Origin: Norana najaformis
Taxonomy: Eukaryota; Annelida; Clitellata; Crassiclitellata; Hormogastridae
Assembly: GCA_964023275.1 (NCBI GenBank)
Contig: OZ029929.1
Location: 10,180,856 to 10,244,855, forward strand
Direction: 5' to 3'
Length of the DNA stretch: 64,000 nt
Shown here: in pieces, positions 34,788 to 46,799 of the stretch
Layout of the letters: every line of letters starts with the position of its first letter
How positions within the stretch are numbered: position 1 is the first letter of the stretch
Notes under the pieces: model-generated
Database searches by the model: none
What the model was told of the DNA's origin: nothing
The model's input: the letters and a program-made list of their open reading frames with translations, nothing else
Position numbers and translations under genes: made by a program

Positions 34788-35935
34788 CACAAACAGTGAA
34801 AGAACTTCTGGATGATGGCGCTTCAGCGACTTTAGGAGATTATCGTGGGTACATGCCGTCTGCATCAATCGCATCAACTTATGTTACACATTGAGAGAAT
34901 TCTGCGAGTGAAACCTGAAAATAAACCCTCGAGAAGCTACACTAATTGAAAAGTTCCACCAATCTTCATATGAAATATTGAATCCAGACGTATCTCTACT
35001 TACGCTACCTGCGGAGAGAACTGCACGATTGTACTGAAAGATGAGTTTGCTTGTGAGTCCTGCGCATCAAGGGTCGCTGGCGAACACAAGTCTCCTTTCA
35101 GGATATGGTAGCGAGCGGTGCTATTGATCAGAGGCTTTATCTTCGGGGGACTTTAGGCCTTTAACAGCACGCGGGTTCGTGAATGGATCAGTCCGACCGT
35201 ACACAGACGTAACACCGATTCTTTTTTTCACACGTATATTACAACTATGTACACCGTTATGTACAGCAAATTCAGCAAAATCAGAGTCTATGAATTGCAT
35301 CGGCCTATTAGTCTAGCGAGGTCCGTTTAAGAGATAAAGGTTTATTATTTTTCTTCTGTTCTCCGGAACCTAACGCCTCTTTCGACCGTTGTTTAGCGAA
35401 TGCCTTCTTCGCTTCGCACCCTTCCTTAACTTTCCCCTTCATCTGTCAATCACCCAACGTCTCCCTTTCGCCATCCGATCAGCATCCCTCTGTTCCGCCT
35501 CTGTCTCTCTCTCTCTCTCTGTCTCTCTCTCTGTCATTTTCTCACTCTCCCTCTCTCTCGATTACTTCTACCAACTACGGGCGTCCTATCCGCCTCTCGT
35601 TAATTACCTCCAACTGTTCCCCAGTGTTCCGTAGGAATTAATTACACAAATACATAAGCTAAATTATCCGACATAATACAGTCCACAATATGCAAAATGT
35701 TAAACCCTCATTGTTTTTACAACTTTTCACTACAACGATGAAAACCTAACAGTTAGCAATCTAACAGCAAAAATAGAGAAAAGTCGCATATCGAATGTTA
35801 AAAAAATAGTTGCACACTGTTCTACAGAAAGCCAAAAGGTATTAAGTGAACACAAAACTGTAAACTCCTTAAAAACGGAGATTATTAACATAAATGTTGC
35901 TGACTTCAGAACTGCATCCAGCATTGCCACATCCA
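34788..35935 (+). pseudogene. Decayed ankyrin-cGLR fragment of the gene 4 type
   Basis: 34788-34980 aligns to gene 4 at 62520-62735; it translates to PQTVKELLDDGASATLGDY against PQTVKILLDAGASVTLADY, then loses frame. 35775-35935 aligns to 62840-62965 (a CSTES...HKTV stretch and an ADFR motif). The gap between is filled by about 0.8 kb of unrelated sequence with a CT-rich tract (35500-35560). No nucleotidyltransferase part remains. Confidence 0.65.
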
Positions 35936-36150
35936 TCGTCCTTCAAAACTGGACTATTGCAATTCGCTTTTCCTCAGGATAAATGACACTCAAATAAATC
36001 GAATTCAAGCCATCCAGAATGCTCCCAAACACCATTACATTACTCCTATTCTCCGATCACTTCACTAGCTTAAAATACCTGAACGAATAGAGTACAAAGT
36101 CTTAACCCTCACTTGGCTTTCGTTGGACGCTGTAGAAATCTCGAGATTAC
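35936..36150 (+). mobile_element. LINE C-terminal fragment joined to family-1 3' end
   Basis: Translates to RINDTQINRIQAIQNAPKH and TPILRSLHWLKIPERIEYK, the CR1/L2 C-terminal motif, then joins CTTTCGTTGGACGCTGTAG and the ATTACG tail. It supports assigning family 1 to a LINE. Confidence 0.7.
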
Positions 36151-36154
36151 GATT

Positions 36155-36660
36155 ACAATTATGATTATCCGAAACTCACCGTGCGAACCAGTGTTGCTAG
36201 AGGTGCGAATTTTACAAGAGTACAGTGGCCACAACCATTGACCGCTAGGAGTTAGTAGAATTTCAAAAATCTGTCATACGGCTAAGGACGACGCAATTAT
36301 AAAAGATTAATGCGAAAACGGATATAAGAAGTGTTTGCGATATTCTATGATTAGATAACCACGGAAAACCAATGGGCTGGGGAATTTCCCGCAGCACTGG
36401 CTCCATTATATATTTATCTTGACTGGGAACCTAACCCTTTCTGCCTATCGCTTTTGTTTTGACTGTGTGCACGTGTATAAGCTGGTTCCCGCGACATAGC
36501 TTTCGTTGAGAGCTGTAGAAATCTCGAATTTACGATTACTATAAACATCAAATCGTTTTATTCACATCTAGATTTCGAAAACAACCTTTTACCGTAAATC
36601 TTGACAGCCTTTAGCCACTTCCTTCAGAATTCCGTGACCATCAAATGAGATTCTGCAGTG
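36155..36660 (+). repeat. Dispersed repeat, copy of 9896-10400
   Basis: Aligns over its length to 9896-10400, with the family-1 3' end at 36415-36545. Confidence 0.65.
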
Positions 36661-37700
36661 AATACCGAAAAGGCGATGCTCGCAAATGTCAGACAATTTT
36701 CCATTCTGGGTGTGGACTGTCTCTAAGGAATTCGTTGACCACGCAACTCACAAGTTGCCTACTTTATGTAAAAATAAAATTAGATTTACATGGTTTTTGC
36801 GCGAGCCAACAGGCACATGATTCTGCTTTTTACAGCGGACTCTTCAGTTCATCTCTGTTTCATAATACGATTGATGCCGAGTCAAAGTGGACCATCTCAA
36901 AGTTAGGCGAGTTTCTGTTCTCTGAGAGATTGAATCTAAGCACATCAACTATGAGGAGGGGTAGCAATGATGGTTATGCAGAAATAAGAAAGTAATTGTA
37001 ATTGTAATTTGAAATTTGTATAGCGCATCTTCAAGATAAACTCATCAGAGGCTCTCTCTGTGCTAACGATGTTTAAAACGGAACATTCGTCCATTAGTAA
37101 TCATTGCTCAGATGACTCAAAGAGTCACCTGTGGCAAGCTCGCGCACACACGCAAACCCCAACCAACAGGTTCCCAACTAGACTTGAATGATGACAGCAA
37201 GTTCGGAGTTTCTGAAGAACGTAGCAAAGAGGATGAGGAGCGACAATTGGCGATGTGACCCGCCACCAATGGCTCACGGTAGTCCCATTTTCCAGCAGTT
37301 TCTCTTAGATGGAAGAGGATGCGGCGAGCGAAAATTAATCGAACCATCGGATATGCGCAGGACAGATTTTCGTCGCCCGCCTTTCGGTAGGTAGCTGAAC
37401 CATCGCGTTAGCTGACAGTCGGTGCCGCTCCAAAGACTCTCTTCGCCCTTCTTCACCGAATCCGAGATTTCCCGGCGTTGACGGCGGGAATGGGTCAGTA
37501 GGTCTGAGGCTAGACTGTAAAGGTGGAATCCTGTCCCCCGTGGGTGGACCAGTCCATTCACGGAAGGTCATGATGATATACAACAAAAACGTCCGAAACG
37601 CAATTATTCCGTTTTGGAAATGAAAATTAATTCCACCGCGCCGACTCGGCAACATAAAAAAATTGAAATTCCTAAATTATCGAGGATATGTTACGTGCTG
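36661..37700. other. Intergenic with one LINE tail
   Basis: 36990-37085 is a minus-strand LINE family-2 3' end (ATTACA tail plus hairpin). Frames of 95-116 codons around 37.1-37.6 kb overlap on both strands without recognisable homology. Confidence 0.45.
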
Positions 37701-37709
37701 CACTTATGG

Positions 37710-37835
37710 GGATATCCAAGGCTGATATGACAGGATTGTATGGATGCCAATTGTCCCGGATTCGCCTGGACAGTCCCGAAATCGACCTTGTGCGTCCCGT
37801 GTCCGGATTGATCCAAAATTGTCCCGGAACTTGGA
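37710..37835 (+). repeat. Partial copy of the 11123 MITE left end
   Basis: Aligns to 11098-11215 (CCAAGGCTGATATGACAGGAT-like segment, GTCCCGGATTCG, CTTGTG...GTCCGGATTGATCC). The right half is missing. Confidence 0.5.
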
Positions 37836-40083
37836 AAGGCGCGTCTGTACATGGCATAAGCATGTTTTGCTTATAATTTATAAACATGGAGACATACACA
37901 TGCATACATACAGATACATATATATGTACACACATATAAACACACATATATATGTTTAATGCTGTATGTTGTGTGGTGAGCTGAGAGCAATACATCAGTC
38001 CTAATACTTGAAATATTGGCGCCATCAAACTTCTGATCGGAAGGCGATTCAGGGGCTCATCTCCGACTTACACTCCTTCTCTTCTTTCGATTCTATACTT
38101 CACCGGAAGTGAATCGAGTAGGTCCAGGATTAAAAAGTAGATCAACTTTCGGTCACGATCGAAGAAGCTCTAGAGTCCAATGGGAGAGAAAGATAGGAAG
38201 GAACTTTAAGTGGCATTAGACAGACAAACGAATAGACAGGCAGACAGACGAATAGGCATGCAGACAGACAGACAGATAGGCAGACAGACGAATAGGCTGG
38301 CAGACAGACAGACAGATAGGCAGACAGACGAATAGGCATGCAGACAGACAGACAGATAGGCAGACAGACGAATAAACATGCAGACAGACAGACAGATAGG
38401 CAGACAGACGAATAGGCATGCAGACAGACAGACAGACAGATAGGCAGACAGACGAATAGGCATGCAGACAGACAAGCAGAAAGACAACCTGACAAGACAG
38501 ATAACGTTTGTTTGCGTAACGATGTAAGCCGTTTGCATACGTCCGTTCGGTTCCATTTTGGACAACGACAGACCGTAGCATCCCGGGATGCAGATGTTCG
38601 CTGGCAGACTGGCAATAGAAATGGCAAAGATTCTGGACTGCGGTGAGGAGGGCGAAGGCGGGGGGTGTGAGCTGAAGGGGTCGATGCTATTACGGCCCCG
38701 TAGTATTTCATGTGGTCATTGAATATCGGACGCTCGCTTGCTCGCTCGGCCGCTATAACAATGCGCAGCTTGCCGTCTGATGCTCGACAAGGAGTAATGT
38801 GGGCGTGTCCTTCCCCGAGTTTGGCAACATCTAGTTATCCTCTTGTTACACGGATTCAGATCGGATCAATGCCGATCTTTGAATCGGGAGAGAAAAAATT
38901 GAGATGAATTACCCGAGAGGGCACGGACCAATTTATCGAACGGCACTAGCGGGGTAGGCTTCCGTGGCGTTAACTCTCGTTTTACACAGACCTGCTACAG
39001 TATATATTTATTTATTTATTTCTCATGAACTGGATTTCCCGAGTTCCGCACAGCCTCTTATCTTCCCACTGTCGTGACTTTGACCGTCTCGCGATCCTAC
39101 AACAGCGAAGGCCTAATTATTGATGCAAGAGATCCAGAACCATCACCCTAATGGCAACCTGTCTAATCCACCATGTCGCCAACCTTAACATTGCCCTCTA
39201 TCATGAAGCTGAGCTGTACCTGACTACATCCGGTAAGGAGACATGGGCGAGAAAACCATCCCCCGACTTTGTAAATACCAATCAACACCATCGAATCATG
39301 TGCAACTCAAAAACAACTAAAAACAAAGAAGCCGCACAAGTTTATGACCTTTTGGTCGCGTGACAGACATTTTGCCAGTGTTATAAATATAAATATATAT
39401 TTGTGTGAATGTATATGTATAAATGTATATGTGTGCATATGTATATATATATATGTATCTGTATGAGTAAATATGTATGTATAAGTATATGTATATAAAC
39501 AACATACAAAGTGTAACTGCATAATTATACCTCGTATAAAGGTATATAAACATCGCAAGCTAATGTTACATGGTTCATATTTTAAAGATAACAACGCTCC
39601 TACTGTTTGAAGCCCGGCTTCGTGTTGATTTAACGGGTTTTATGTTGATTGATGGGACATGTGCTGCAGGAAATAAATTGCATGTGAATGTGTGCGTGAA
39701 CAAAGAGAGAGACAGACAGACAGACAGACAGAGACAGAGACCGACAGACAGAAGGAGAGAGAGAGTGAGTCTGTGCGCTTCCATGTGTACGAGAGAGAGC
39801 GTGTTTGCGTGTATATGTGTGTGCTAGCATGTGAGTCTGTGCACTTGCACGTATGCTTGCATGTGTGTGAGAGAGAAAGAGAAAGATAAGGAAAAGAGAT
39901 CTAGAGAGATAGAGATAGGGATGGAAGGAAGAACAATAGCATGTGTGTGAGAGTGTATGCGTGAGTGCGTATGTTCGTTTGTGGCGGTCGAGGTCCTCAT
40001 ATAACTTCATGGGGACAACAGCCCAGTTCCACACAAAGAGCCACCCACCCACATCACTGCCCCTGCTACTCTCGACGTAAAAA
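37836..40083 (+). repeat. Segmental duplication, copy 2
   Basis: Counterpart of 13215-14562, with an extra segment of about 1 kb (37870-38865) that includes the minisatellite at 38216-38490. Long frames here come from CA/GA/TA microsatellites. Confidence 0.7.
38216..38490. repeat. 40-bp minisatellite
   Basis: About six head-to-tail copies of a 40-bp unit built from CAGACAGA, ending in GACGAATAGGCATG; one copy has an extra GACA. Because the unit lacks stops in all minus-strand frames, three long overlapping Cys/Leu/Ser-rich frames appear; none is a gene. Confidence 0.85.
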
Positions 40084-41229
40084 TGGTCGATGCGCACCTG
40101 CTCTGCCCTTAGTGTCCGTCCTGTCCAAGGAAAGTTTAGTATTGGTCGCTTTCTCTTCCGCGATCGGCGGAAGAGCAACTTCCTGCATGGGATGGCCTTT
40201 TCTCAGAATAGGTTTAGTTCCTTTACTGGAAGTAATAGTTCCTTGCATGTGCCTTCTGAACTTTGGGCTTCCTCTTCACCATCATTCTGCACCCTGTAAC
40301 CCTGGAACTACTGCCATTAATAATCTGAGACACCAGTATCAACCAATGCAGTTAAATTCTGTCTCGGAAGATCGGATATCCCTGTGAAATGCTGACGGTG
40401 AAGTTCCTGTCTAGCTCTGTCTCTGTCTCTGTCTCTGTCTGTCTCTGTCTGTCTCTGTCTGACTCTCTCAAACTTCGCTATAGACCTTTGATAGAACGGC
40501 ATCATGGGGCAGTTAGTTATTGGATGGGGGAACTTAAGGGCTTATTTATTAAATTGAATTAATAAAATAAATCGTTAAATGTAAGAAACTTAAGTAAACC
40601 GAACAACTTAAATATCAAAGTATTGTACACTTAAGGCATTACTTAAATACAATTCCGATTAATAACTCCTATCTATAGAAAAAGTCTATAGTTGCCGAAA
40701 CGCCACACGTTTATCTGTACTATTGTATCAGTTGTTCGTGAGGAAATGGCTGGGCCTTTTATGAAGCGCCAATATTTCACAAAGTGTTGCGATTAAAATG
40801 TTCAGGCCATGTAACATTGGAGATTAAGTTTCAGTTTTTTGCTCATCTTTTTTATAGTAGTAAAATAGCTCACGTACATTCACTAACTGACAAACGCCAG
40901 TTCGCTTTCAATCTAATCCAAAAGAATCCAATCCAATCTCGAACGATAAAGAATTTCTTGAACTGAATTAGACCATAACACCCCTCTTTCTGGCGACCTG
41001 GCCAAGCCACCATGTTTAATTTAGTTCTGAGTTTCTAACGGACTCACTTATAAACCGAGTAAATGTTTTATAGCGCTACTATTGATATTTATTCTCCGTC
41101 GCACGGCCGAAACTAAAATGCAATTAAGGACATCATAAACACCTAAAGTACGGGTGCAAACTATTTAGTCAATGATGGTCGATGAATTTAAATGAGGATT
41201 TTATTAGGACGACAATCATAAGGAAGTAA
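40084..41229. other. Intergenic, nothing recognised
   Basis: No supported gene. A (GTCTCT)n microsatellite lies at 40410-40465 and AT-rich sequence follows. Confidence 0.45.
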
Positions 41230-41465
41230 TGTCTGAAAACAGCAGATATTAATGCAGTCAAAACTCTCTTTCAGCCATCAACTTACTTGGCATACTTACA
41301 GATATTCATTCTAATCGATAACAGACATTATCGTGGTCTTTTGTGGCAATTAGGCACAGTTGTCTGAATTAATGTGCATTAATCTCAGACAGTTTATGTC
41401 TTGGACTGTCCTAGCCACATTAATGTCCGCTGTTTTCAGATATTAGTTTTGATACACGTGTGTGC
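41230..41465 (+). repeat. Dispersed repeat, copy of 15998-16225
   Basis: Direct-orientation partner of 15998-16225, sharing AACAGCAGATATTAATGCAG and CATTATCGTGGTCTTTTGTG. Confidence 0.65.
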
Positions 41466-41471
41466 AAACGA

Positions 41472-41556
41472 TGGCATAACACGGTAATGAAGAGGAGTTC
41501 TTCCTTTGTCATCTTTTATATTGGCTAACTGCCTAAAATTCTCTTTTTCAGATCCT
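41472..41556 (-). pseudogene. Copied scrap of gene 3 ankyrin coding
   Basis: About 80 bp almost identical to 44120-44200 inside gene 3 (the KDDKGRTPLHYRV-encoding stretch), lying about 0.9 kb beyond the gene 3 stop. No ankyrin sequence adjoins it on either side. Confidence 0.65.
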
Positions 41557-42414
41557 GCTCTTTGTATTCTCTCTGTCTTTTTCTTTCTCCCTTTCTTTCA
41601 TTCTCGCTGCTTCTCTTTCTCCAGATTCTGCGCAGCTCGGTTGCCACTAAGGGTTGCGTGGTGATGTCTGATTAGACCAAGTGAACCCATATATGAACAC
41701 ATATATACAACACACATATGAACACATATGTACAACATACATATGACACATATGTGCAGCACATACACAACACGTTTACAGATGCATAGGAATAGTTTAA
41801 CATGTAAAATATGGGACATAGGAATATACAATATGGGGAACTTCAATAAGAGCCATACAAGAATACAGCTATAAGCAAGGAAGTAGTCTTTATTTGCATC
41901 TGTCATGCGTACATGTATAGAACAATTACATACATTTAAAATAGCTATCAAACGAGCAAATATAATAGATGGGAATGCACAACTAAATATAACTAAACAT
42001 TCATTCACAAAACTACTTCTAAGGAGTTTAGATTTAAGAGGAGACAACGTTAATAGTGTGAAACGGCTTGCAATAAAAATGGAAATCCAAACTGCGCCTC
42101 TTTAGAATTTATCGAATGACTAAGATTTCTGCATTTACGTATTTCAAATTTACCATCACTTAGGCTGGGACATATAGGGAGCCCCTCTAATTTGTTTCAT
42201 TTGAAGTTTCGCTACACATATTTATGATTACATTTAAAATAACAATTCGGTAGGCCATGATTAGACCCGACTGTTCATAAAATTTTGCCAAAAGTTGCAA
42301 AAACTTCACAAAAGCCAAGATAACCGCGAACAGCACTCCAACAGTTAAAAAGAAAAACACATATCCAAATTCGTTACTTTGCTACTGACATACATTATCA
42401 TATTAGAATTACAT
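41557..42414. other. 3' flank of gene 3
   Basis: Aligns to the gene 2 flank (25680-26430). Contains a TATATGAACACA-type short repeat near 41690-41770. No gene. Confidence 0.6.
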
Positions 42415-43267
42415 TCAATACCTGGAACCACGTGAAGATAGCTTCCTAATAAATTCTTCTCTATCAAATTGTTCCCACATTGGGTCATGATTCGAAGTAA
42501 GATCTCCTTCGACATAATTGTCCTTCATTTGGAATATAGGTATATCTACTGCAGCGTCATCTGGACATACGTCCAGATAAATGTCGTCGGCTGCAGAGTA
42601 GTCGAAGGGAATCTTGAAATCTGAAGAAACATTCACCTCATCCGATTCGATGAACTGCAACGATCCATGTTTATCATGCACTTGCATCGCTCGCTGTCTG
42701 AATGAGGGCATAAGATAACAGGGATAAACGTCATGTCGACAAAACTCAACGAAGCAAAACATGATCCTCTCGACCCAGAAGGCGAGTTCTGTTCGCGTAA
42801 TTTTGTCTTCGTTTCGTGATTCACTTCCATTTCTGGCATTGAGAGCCTCCATGCAAAAGAGAAGACAATTTTTCAATTGATAAGTAGTTTTCGGTTGATC
42901 ATAAAGTATCATTTTGGAAACTATGTATGCTGATTTTATTAAAGACGAACTTTCTTTGATGATTCGACTTTCCACTGATGCAAAAGAAATTCTAGCAAAT
43001 GTTTCGGAAAACAGAAAGAGATCAACCCTTGGGTTCGACCGATCAAAACGTGGCCGATCAAAGACCAGAGTACAACCGTCTGCTTTCAAATCAGGACTAA
43101 TGCCAACTGGCAGAGGGTCTCTTGGCCAGCAATATTCCACGTGAACACAAGCAACGACGTCAATTGATATGTTGACAAAGAGAAATCCTCCCTCTTTGTC
43201 AGCAATGGGATGAAGCATTCTTAGTCGCATTGTCTTACACAGACGAGCTGGATGTTCATATTTTTTT
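42415..43267 (-). CDS. C-terminal nucleotidyltransferase part of gene 3
   Basis: Continues the homology of the body ORF after a one-base frameshift at the T7 run 43261-43267. It carries the third catalytic Asp (NISIDVVAC), the Mab-21 C-lobe and the conserved EEFIRKLSSR end. The open frame extends up to 43290, but the part before the run is out of register with the paralogues. If the frameshift is a sequencing error, this is simply the end of the 43221-46799 protein. Confidence 0.7.
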
Positions 43268-46200
43268 CGTCTTGAACTGTTGCAATCCATTCGAACAGAT
43301 CGTCGTCTTTCCAGAAATTGGGGTCGTTTAAGACTTCTTCGAGAATATCCTGGAATCTAGAATTGATTTCATGAGTCAGCAGACACTGATCTGAGTTGAA
43401 GAAACAGTCAAAGGCCTCGTCATTCCGACCCTTGGCATCGTCTTTTGACTTCCTTCTCAGTTGAAAGTAGCCTTCATGACCCGACGGATGTGGAAGCACT
43501 TCGCACAGCTGGCTAAATTTAGTCAGTTTAAGGTTATAGTCGAAGTCTGCTGAAACGATAATTTTAGTTTCTTCGTCGGCGCTTCCGACTAAAATTGGCT
43601 GACACTCAAATCGCCAATCCTTTCCCTTTATTCTATGAGCCAAACGGTCCATGAAGTGTTTTAGTGGTGTTTTAAGCTGGCTTACGCTTCTGTTAAGGCG
43701 AATAAATTCGTTTTGGATCCATATTTTCCAAATTGCTTCTTCTGACGACTCTTGACCGGAAGATGATTGGGAGCAAACTGTAATCGTGGAAGCAACTTTT
43801 TGCTTCGTTAATTCTCTCACATGAATGTAGCGAAGCTTCTTGAGCGTGCTACATGTGCTCATTGTGATTGGAAATTTTACAGCGTTGTTTTCGTCGATTC
43901 TCATCTGGTCTCGTAGTTGCTTAAGATCTCTAGGAGTATTTCCATATATGTCTTTTATATTTTCATTAGCTCCATAGTTGAGGAGCATATTATAATGATC
44001 ATTCTCTTCTGCGTAATGTAAAGGGGTTTTGCCGTAAATGTCAGTTGCAATTACGTTACAGCCCAGTTCCAAAAACACACTTACTACGTCGTCATATCCA
44101 CTGTAGATGGCGGACGATGGCTTAACACGGTAATGAAGAGGAGTTCTTCCTTTGTCATCTTTTACATTGGCTAACTGCCTAAAATTCACTTTTTCAGAGA
44201 TAATTCTATATAATATTAAGTCGGCTCTTTTTTGTTCCAATTCTTTTTTGTCTGTCTTCACATCTTCAATGGCATAATATGAAGCCGAACAGATGATGAT
44301 TCGATGCAAGGGACTTCGACTTCTCCGGTCAATTCTAACCGTATGGACTGGCCCTTCGTGTTTTGATTCGCGTAGACCTTGAATAGCGCCGCGATTCTCA
44401 AATTCGTTGAAAGTTGCCGTATTATTCCGCTTGGAGGACTTCACTGCCAAATCAATTATCGTGTTTCCTCTGAAGTCCAGGGCATTCACATTTGTTTTGT
44501 CAATACCTAACAACAATTTAAGCATTTCTTCTTCAAATCGAATTGTTTTCTTATCGTGTACAAGGTTCGTCACCAATCTATCAATTGATTTGTATGGATT
44601 CACAGACTGCAATTTCCAGGTAGCCTTACCCCATTTGCGAATCTCAAAGGGTGCTACTAGAAATTCGTTGATATTCAATTTTCGCCTATGAAGCCGAATG
44701 CGGCAGAAATGCAAATCATACCAGTTCCTATTTAGGTGATAGTTAGCTTCATGCGAGGCAGTTGATCCGTAGTAGTCATGAAAATTCACCGACGCTTTAT
44801 TGTTCAGCAGCAGCTTCACTACTTCGAGATGCTGCCCTTCAGCCGCTTTAATCAAAGCAGTTCCTTCACGTAGAGCTCTTGCGTCCAAATCGAGTTTCAT
44901 TCTCGATTTGTGCTGCCAGTCGAGCAAGAATTGAACAGCGTGACGACAACCCCTTTGGGGTGCAATGATCGAAGCTGTTTCGCCATCAGAAGTTTTTGTG
45001 TTTATGTCTGCACGTTTCTCTAACAACAATTTTGTTATATCATCTATAGGTTCAATGTGAAAAAGTCTCTTTCTCGACTTTTTAATGCAGTGATCGTGAA
45101 ACCTTTTTCCGCATATTTCCAGCACTTCGTGAAGTGGACTGTTTAGTACCTCACCTAGATAATTTACGTTGAAACTGTCAGACTTCACAAGAACTTCTAC
45201 AATTTTTTTAATATTTTTCCATTTATTACCGTAAGTTTTACCAAAAGTAACAGGCTGTACGATTGCCTCTTTTAAGCAACGAAAGCTGTCTCCAACAAGC
45301 TTATCTGAATATACATATTGTCCTCTATTGAGCAACATCTCAACCATTTTTGGTTGAATGGAACGCGCTGAAAGTTCGAGAGCAGTACATCCATCTGATT
45401 GTTTCATTATCTCCAGAGGCGTGTTTGCCTTTGCCCAAACTCTTCCAGCAGATACGCATCGACCATCGCACTTCCTAAGTTTGAATGGCTCGATGTCCTT
45501 CGTTTCAACCAAGTACCTGACATTCTCTTGAGGTTTGTACCTGTTTTCTGTGAATTTTTCAGAGGTCATGCAGCGGTGCTTTAAAATAGCGTTAACAACC
45601 TCTGTATGACCTTTTTCGACGGCAACGTGTAATAAGGTCTCTCCATAATTGATCGTTCCGAAATCCGAAATACGGCGATGCAATAACTCATTTACAACTT
45701 GTGCGTAGCCATGCTCAGCAGCAAGGTAAGAACGTGTCATCCAATCTTGTTTCATGACGGTAGCATGGTTGTCCAGTAAAATAACAACACTGGAAGTGTG
45801 ACCATTTAAGACGGCGAAATCAAGTGGAGTGGCTTTTAATTTGTTGCACTCATTAACAGCCGCACCGTGACGTATCAAGGCCTCTGGAACATTTTTATGA
45901 CCCTTATTAGACGCAAGATGAGGTGGAATCAATTTGACGTTGTTGCAGTCATTAATAGCCGCACTCCAACATATCAAGTCGTCTACAGTTTCTTTATGGC
46001 CGTGTTTAGACGTCACATGAAGCGGCGTCTGATCGAATCCGTTTCTAAAGCCAACCCTCGAATTTTTACTTAGTAAAAGATCGACAACATCTTGGTGGCC
46101 GACTGAAGCCGCATATGTTAAAGGAATGATTTCCTGTGCGTCCACTGCATTGACATCAGATCCGTTAGATTGCATCAGCAAACGCCTGTCAACCTCAACA

Positions 46201-46799
46201 AGAGCATCTTTAGCTGCAAGGCGAAGCGGACTAGGACCACGTTCTTCTTCCTCATTGACATCCTGTACATCTTCCTCCTTCTCGTTCTCCTCCTCGTCCT
46301 CCTCCTCGTTCTCATCCTCTTCCTCTTCCTCCTCTTCTCCCTGCTCCTCCTCTTCTTCTTCGTCCTCAGTCTGCTTGTCCCCATCGACCTTATCTTCGTT
46401 CTCCTCGTCGTCGTCGTCGTCGTCGTTCTCTTCATACTGTAGATGAGTGTACTTCTTTACGTCGACTGCATTGATATCAGATTCGACAGATTCAATCAGC
46501 AAACTCCTTTCAACCTCGACAAGACCATCTTTAGCTCCAAGGCGAAGCGGACAAGGATCTCGTTCTTCTTCCTCATTGACATCCTGTACGTCCTCCTCCT
46601 TCTTGTTCTCCTCATCGATCTCTTCCGCTTCCGCTCCACGCTCCTCCTCCTCCTCCTCCTCTTCGTCCTCATCTTCCTCGTCCCCATCGACCTCATCTTC
46701 GTTCTCCTCCTCATCCTCCTCATCCTCCGCATACTGTAAATGAATGTATTTCTTTACGTCGACTGCATTGATATCAGATTCGACTGATTCCATCACCAA
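43221..46799 (-). CDS. Ankyrin-repeat/cGAS-like fusion, main body (gene 3)
   Basis: The 1192 codons start at an ATG within the last unit of the acidic array. An acidic D/E-rich region (about residues 25-185, two units) precedes ankyrin repeats (about 205-400 and 435-960). The nucleotidyltransferase has GS at 1072-1073 and D1085-F-D1087. The third Asp is lost from this frame because of the single-base shift at 43261-43267, after which the last 13 residues are unrelated. Compared with genes 1 and 2 there are more lineage-specific residues near 790-830. Alone this frame would lack a complete active site; with one base restored at the run it would match the paralogues to the end. Confidence 0.75.
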   Translation of the reverse strand: MVMESVESDINAVDVKKYIHLQYAEDEEDEEENEDEVDGDEEDEDEEEEEEEERGAEAEEIDEENKKEEDVQDVNEEEERDPCPLRLGAKDGLVEVERSLLIESVESDINAVDVKKYTHLQYEENDDDDDDEENEDKVDGDKQTEDEEEEEEQGEEEEEEEDENEEEDEEENEKEEDVQDVNEEEERGPSPLRLAAKDALVEVDRRLLMQSNGSDVNAVDAQEIIPLTYAASVGHQDVVDLLLSKNSRVGFRNGFDQTPLHVTSKHGHKETVDDLICWSAAINDCNNVKLIPPHLASNKGHKNVPEALIRHGAAVNECNKLKATPLDFAVLNGHTSSVVILLDNHATVMKQDWMTRSYLAAEHGYAQVVNELLHRRISDFGTINYGETLLHVAVEKGHTEVVNAILKHRCMTSEKFTENRYKPQENVRYLVETKDIEPFKLRKCDGRCVSAGRVWAKANTPLEIMKQSDGCTALELSARSIQPKMVEMLLNRGQYVYSDKLVGDSFRCLKEAIVQPVTFGKTYGNKWKNIKKIVEVLVKSDSFNVNYLGEVLNSPLHEVLEICGKRFHDHCIKKSRKRLFHIEPIDDITKLLLEKRADINTKTSDGETASIIAPQRGCRHAVQFLLDWQHKSRMKLDLDARALREGTALIKAAEGQHLEVVKLLLNNKASVNFHDYYGSTASHEANYHLNRNWYDLHFCRIRLHRRKLNINEFLVAPFEIRKWGKATWKLQSVNPYKSIDRLVTNLVHDKKTIRFEEEMLKLLLGIDKTNVNALDFRGNTIIDLAVKSSKRNNTATFNEFENRGAIQGLRESKHEGPVHTVRIDRRSRSPLHRIIICSASYYAIEDVKTDKKELEQKRADLILYRIISEKVNFRQLANVKDDKGRTPLHYRVKPSSAIYSGYDDVVSVFLELGCNVIATDIYGKTPLHYAEENDHYNMLLNYGANENIKDIYGNTPRDLKQLRDQMRIDENNAVKFPITMSTCSTLKKLRYIHVRELTKQKVASTITVCSQSSSGQESSEEAIWKIWIQNEFIRLNRSVSQLKTPLKHFMDRLAHRIKGKDWRFECQPILVGSADEETKIIVSADFDYNLKLTKFSQLCEVLPHPSGHEGYFQLRRKSKDDAKGRNDEAFDCFFNSDQCLLTHEINSRFQDILEEVLNDPNFWKDDDLFEWIATVQDEKNMNIQLVCVRQCD

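Noticed and set aside
37117..37655. Cluster of 76-106-codon frames on both strands
   Set aside because: Mutually overlapping, no recognisable domain, and lying between repeats.
38142..38711. Three overlapping long minus-strand frames rich in Cys, Leu and Ser
   Set aside because: They are created by the 40-bp CAGACAGA minisatellite, which lacks stops in every minus-strand frame; no start context or homology.
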